Assembly: GCF_029846635.1 (NCBI RefSeq)
Contig: NZ_JARVTG010000002.1
Span: forward strand, 1,715,501 to 1,779,500
From: Pokkaliibacter sp. MBI-7
GTDB taxonomy: Bacteria; Pseudomonadota; Gammaproteobacteria; Pseudomonadales; Balneatricaceae
Reading direction: 5' to 3'
Length of the DNA stretch: 64,000 nucleotides
Shown: in pieces, positions 62,755 to 64,000 of the stretch
Layout of the letters: each line of letters starts with the position of its first letter
Position numbering within the stretch: the first letter of the stretch is position 1
Translations under genes and position numbers: made by a program
The notes under the pieces: generated by a model
What the model was told of the DNA's origin: nothing
The model's input: only the letters and a program-made list of their open reading frames with translations
The model's database searches: none

Positions 62755-63963
62755 ATGAAGACATTTCTCAGTACCCTGACCCGCGTCAGCATGCTGTCTG
62801 CCGCCGTATTTGGCGCTGGCCACACACTGGCCGCTGACACTATCAAGCTGGGGGAAATCAACAGCTACAAAGCGATGCCTGCCTTCCTTGACCCGTACAA
62901 GAAAGGCTGGGGACTGGCGCTGGAAGAAATCAACGCTCAGGGAGGCGTACTGGGAAAACAGCTGGAAGTGGTCTCACGTGATGACAACGCCAACCCCGGC
63001 GATGCCATTCGCGTCGCCGAGGAACTGCGTGCCCGTGAACAGGTCGACATGATTTTCGGCGGCTTCCTGTCCAACACCGGTCTGGCCCTGACCGACTACG
63101 CCAAGCAGCGCAAGATCGTCTATCTCGCTGCCGAACCCCTGACCGACAAAATGGTCTGGCAGAATGGCAACAAGTACACCTACCGCCTGCGCCCCTCTAC
63201 CTATATGCAGGTAGCGATGCTGGTGCCCGAGGCAGTGAAGCTGCACAAGAAGCGCTGGGCGCTGGTGTACCCCAACTATGAATACGGCCAGTCAGCGGTG
63301 GAAACCTTCAAGAAGCTGCTGAAAGCGGCCCAGCCTGACGTCGAGTTCGTCAACGAGCAGGCCAGCCCGCTGGGCAAGATCGACGCAGGTGCCGTTTCTC
63401 AGGCACTGGCCGACTCCAAACCTGACGCCATCTTCAATGCCCTGTTCGGTGCAGACCTTGGTAAGTTCGTCCGTGAAGGCAACACCCGCAATCTGTTCAA
63501 GGACGTTAAGGTGGTCTCCCTGCTGACCGGCGAGCCTGAATATATCGATCCGCTGGGTGCCGAAGCGCCCACTGGCTGGGTCGTCACCGGCTATCCCTGG
63601 TACGGCATCGAGACTCCCGAGCACAAGGCATTCTTCAAAGCCTATGAAGACAAATACCACGACTATCCACGTGCCGGCTCAGCGGTGGGCTACAGCGCTA
63701 TGAAGAGTATTGCGGCCGCCATCAGCAAGGCAGGTTCAACCGACACTGACAAACTGATCGCTGCTTTTAGTGGTCTGGAAGTGGATATGCCCTTCGGCAA
63801 GATCACTTACCGGGCGCAGGATCACCAGTCCACCATGGGCGCTTTCGTCGGTGAAACCGGTCTCAAGGATGGCAAAGGCGTGATGACCTCCTTCCACTAT
63901 GTGGACGGCGCCAGCGTCCAGCCCAGTGATGACGACGTCAAAGCCATGCGTCCGCAGGACTGA
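62755..63963 (+). CDS. Periplasmic ABC transporter substrate-binding protein (branched-chain amino acid/amide type)
   Basis: 402-residue Peripla_BP_6-type binding protein. It has a signal peptide (SMLSAAVFGAGHTLAA, cleaved before DT). Then IKLGEINSYKAMPAFLDPYKKGWGLALEEINAQGGVLG, VVSRDDNANPGDAIRVAEEL, KRWALVYPNYEYGQSAVETF and SALVGYSAMKSI-like AGSAVGYSAMKSIAAAI follow. AGGAGATAC precedes the ATG. The permease and ATPase genes would be expected past the window end. Its place after nicR suggests uptake of nicotinate or a pathway compound; that is inference. Confidence 0.88.
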   Translation: MKTFLSTLTRVSMLSAAVFGAGHTLAADTIKLGEINSYKAMPAFLDPYKKGWGLALEEINAQGGVLGKQLEVVSRDDNANPGDAIRVAEELRAREQVDMIFGGFLSNTGLALTDYAKQRKIVYLAAEPLTDKMVWQNGNKYTYRLRPSTYMQVAMLVPEAVKLHKKRWALVYPNYEYGQSAVETFKKLLKAAQPDVEFVNEQASPLGKIDAGAVSQALADSKPDAIFNALFGADLGKFVREGNTRNLFKDVKVVSLLTGEPEYIDPLGAEAPTGWVVTGYPWYGIETPEHKAFFKAYEDKYHDYPRAGSAVGYSAMKSIAAAISKAGSTDTDKLIAAFSGLEVDMPFGKITYRAQDHQSTMGAFVGETGLKDGKGVMTSFHYVDGASVQPSDDDVKAMRPQD

Positions 63964-64000
63964 ATCCTGCATGGAACCCACGCTCAGACGCCGCTCTGAC

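Noticed and set aside
1..64000. Defence island, prophage, CRISPR array or secondary-metabolite cluster
   Set aside because: No regularly spaced repeats, Cas, integrase, phage structural or synthase genes are visible; the accessory content is catabolic.

Overview
The window looks like part of the chromosome of a metabolically versatile Gram-negative gammaproteobacterium. By eye it is GC-rich (roughly in the high fifties percent). Gene content (Mqo, MetE, Bfr/Bfd, TolC, MASE1 and HD-GYP signalling proteins, a gamma-type Zur box, a RutR-like regulator) fits an Oceanospirillales/Pseudomonas-like environmental bacterium; I cannot name the genus. I saw no rRNA, tRNA, CRISPR array or prophage. The only mobile DNA is one decayed IS5-family element near the left end.

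Layout. (1) 1-2.2 kb: the 3' end of a homoprotocatechuate-type extradiol dioxygenase, an unrecognised gene and the IS5 remnant. (2) 2.4-21.5 kb: a housekeeping and signalling mosaic. It holds malate:quinone oxidoreductase, metE, a GlxA-type regulator/MFS/DUF1272 operon, a periplasmic binding protein, small lipoproteins, a YitT protein, a 1.37-kresidue hybrid histidine kinase, an HD-GYP response regulator, and divergent bfr/bfd under a Fur-like site. (3) 21.7-33.7 kb: a purine catabolic island. It has puuD-uraH-uraD (urate to allantoin), xdhABC (hypoxanthine/xanthine to urate), a divergent nucleoside/purine-type ABC transporter (ATPase plus two permeases, no binding protein) and a RutR-like TetR regulator. 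(4) 33.7-45.1 kb: a Zur-box-controlled COG0523 GTPase, a small cupin, an Old Yellow Enzyme with divergent AraC regulator, TetR-TolC, a sigma54 activator with a degenerate receiver, and DJ-1, MDR and dienelactone-hydrolase-like enzymes. (5) 45.4-64 kb: a complete nicotinamide/nicotinate degradation island. It has two nicotinamidases (one with a Tat signal), nicF-nicE-nicD-nicC on the minus strand, divergent nicX, nicA-nicB-nicS with an XdhC-type maturation factor, nicR, a DMT permease and two periplasmic binding proteins.

How the genes work together. Nicotinamide is hydrolysed to nicotinate by the PncA-like enzymes. NicAB hydroxylates it to 6-hydroxynicotinate, NicC makes 2,5-dihydroxypyridine, NicX opens the ring to N-formylmaleamate, NicD releases formate, NicF releases ammonia and NicE isomerises maleate to fumarate, which enters the TCA cycle. 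The two molybdenum hydroxylases (XdhAB and NicAB) each have their own XdhC-family factor nearby. Regulatory reading of the raw sequence gives two shared site families. One is a box of the form ATARYGTRYRC found six times in the nicC/nicX, nicA and nicR upstream regions. The other is a RutR-like box upstream of xdhA and, at almost the same distance, upstream of an orphan BMP-family binding protein 21 kb away in the nic island. The second pair suggests where the missing binding protein of the purine-type ABC transporter may be.
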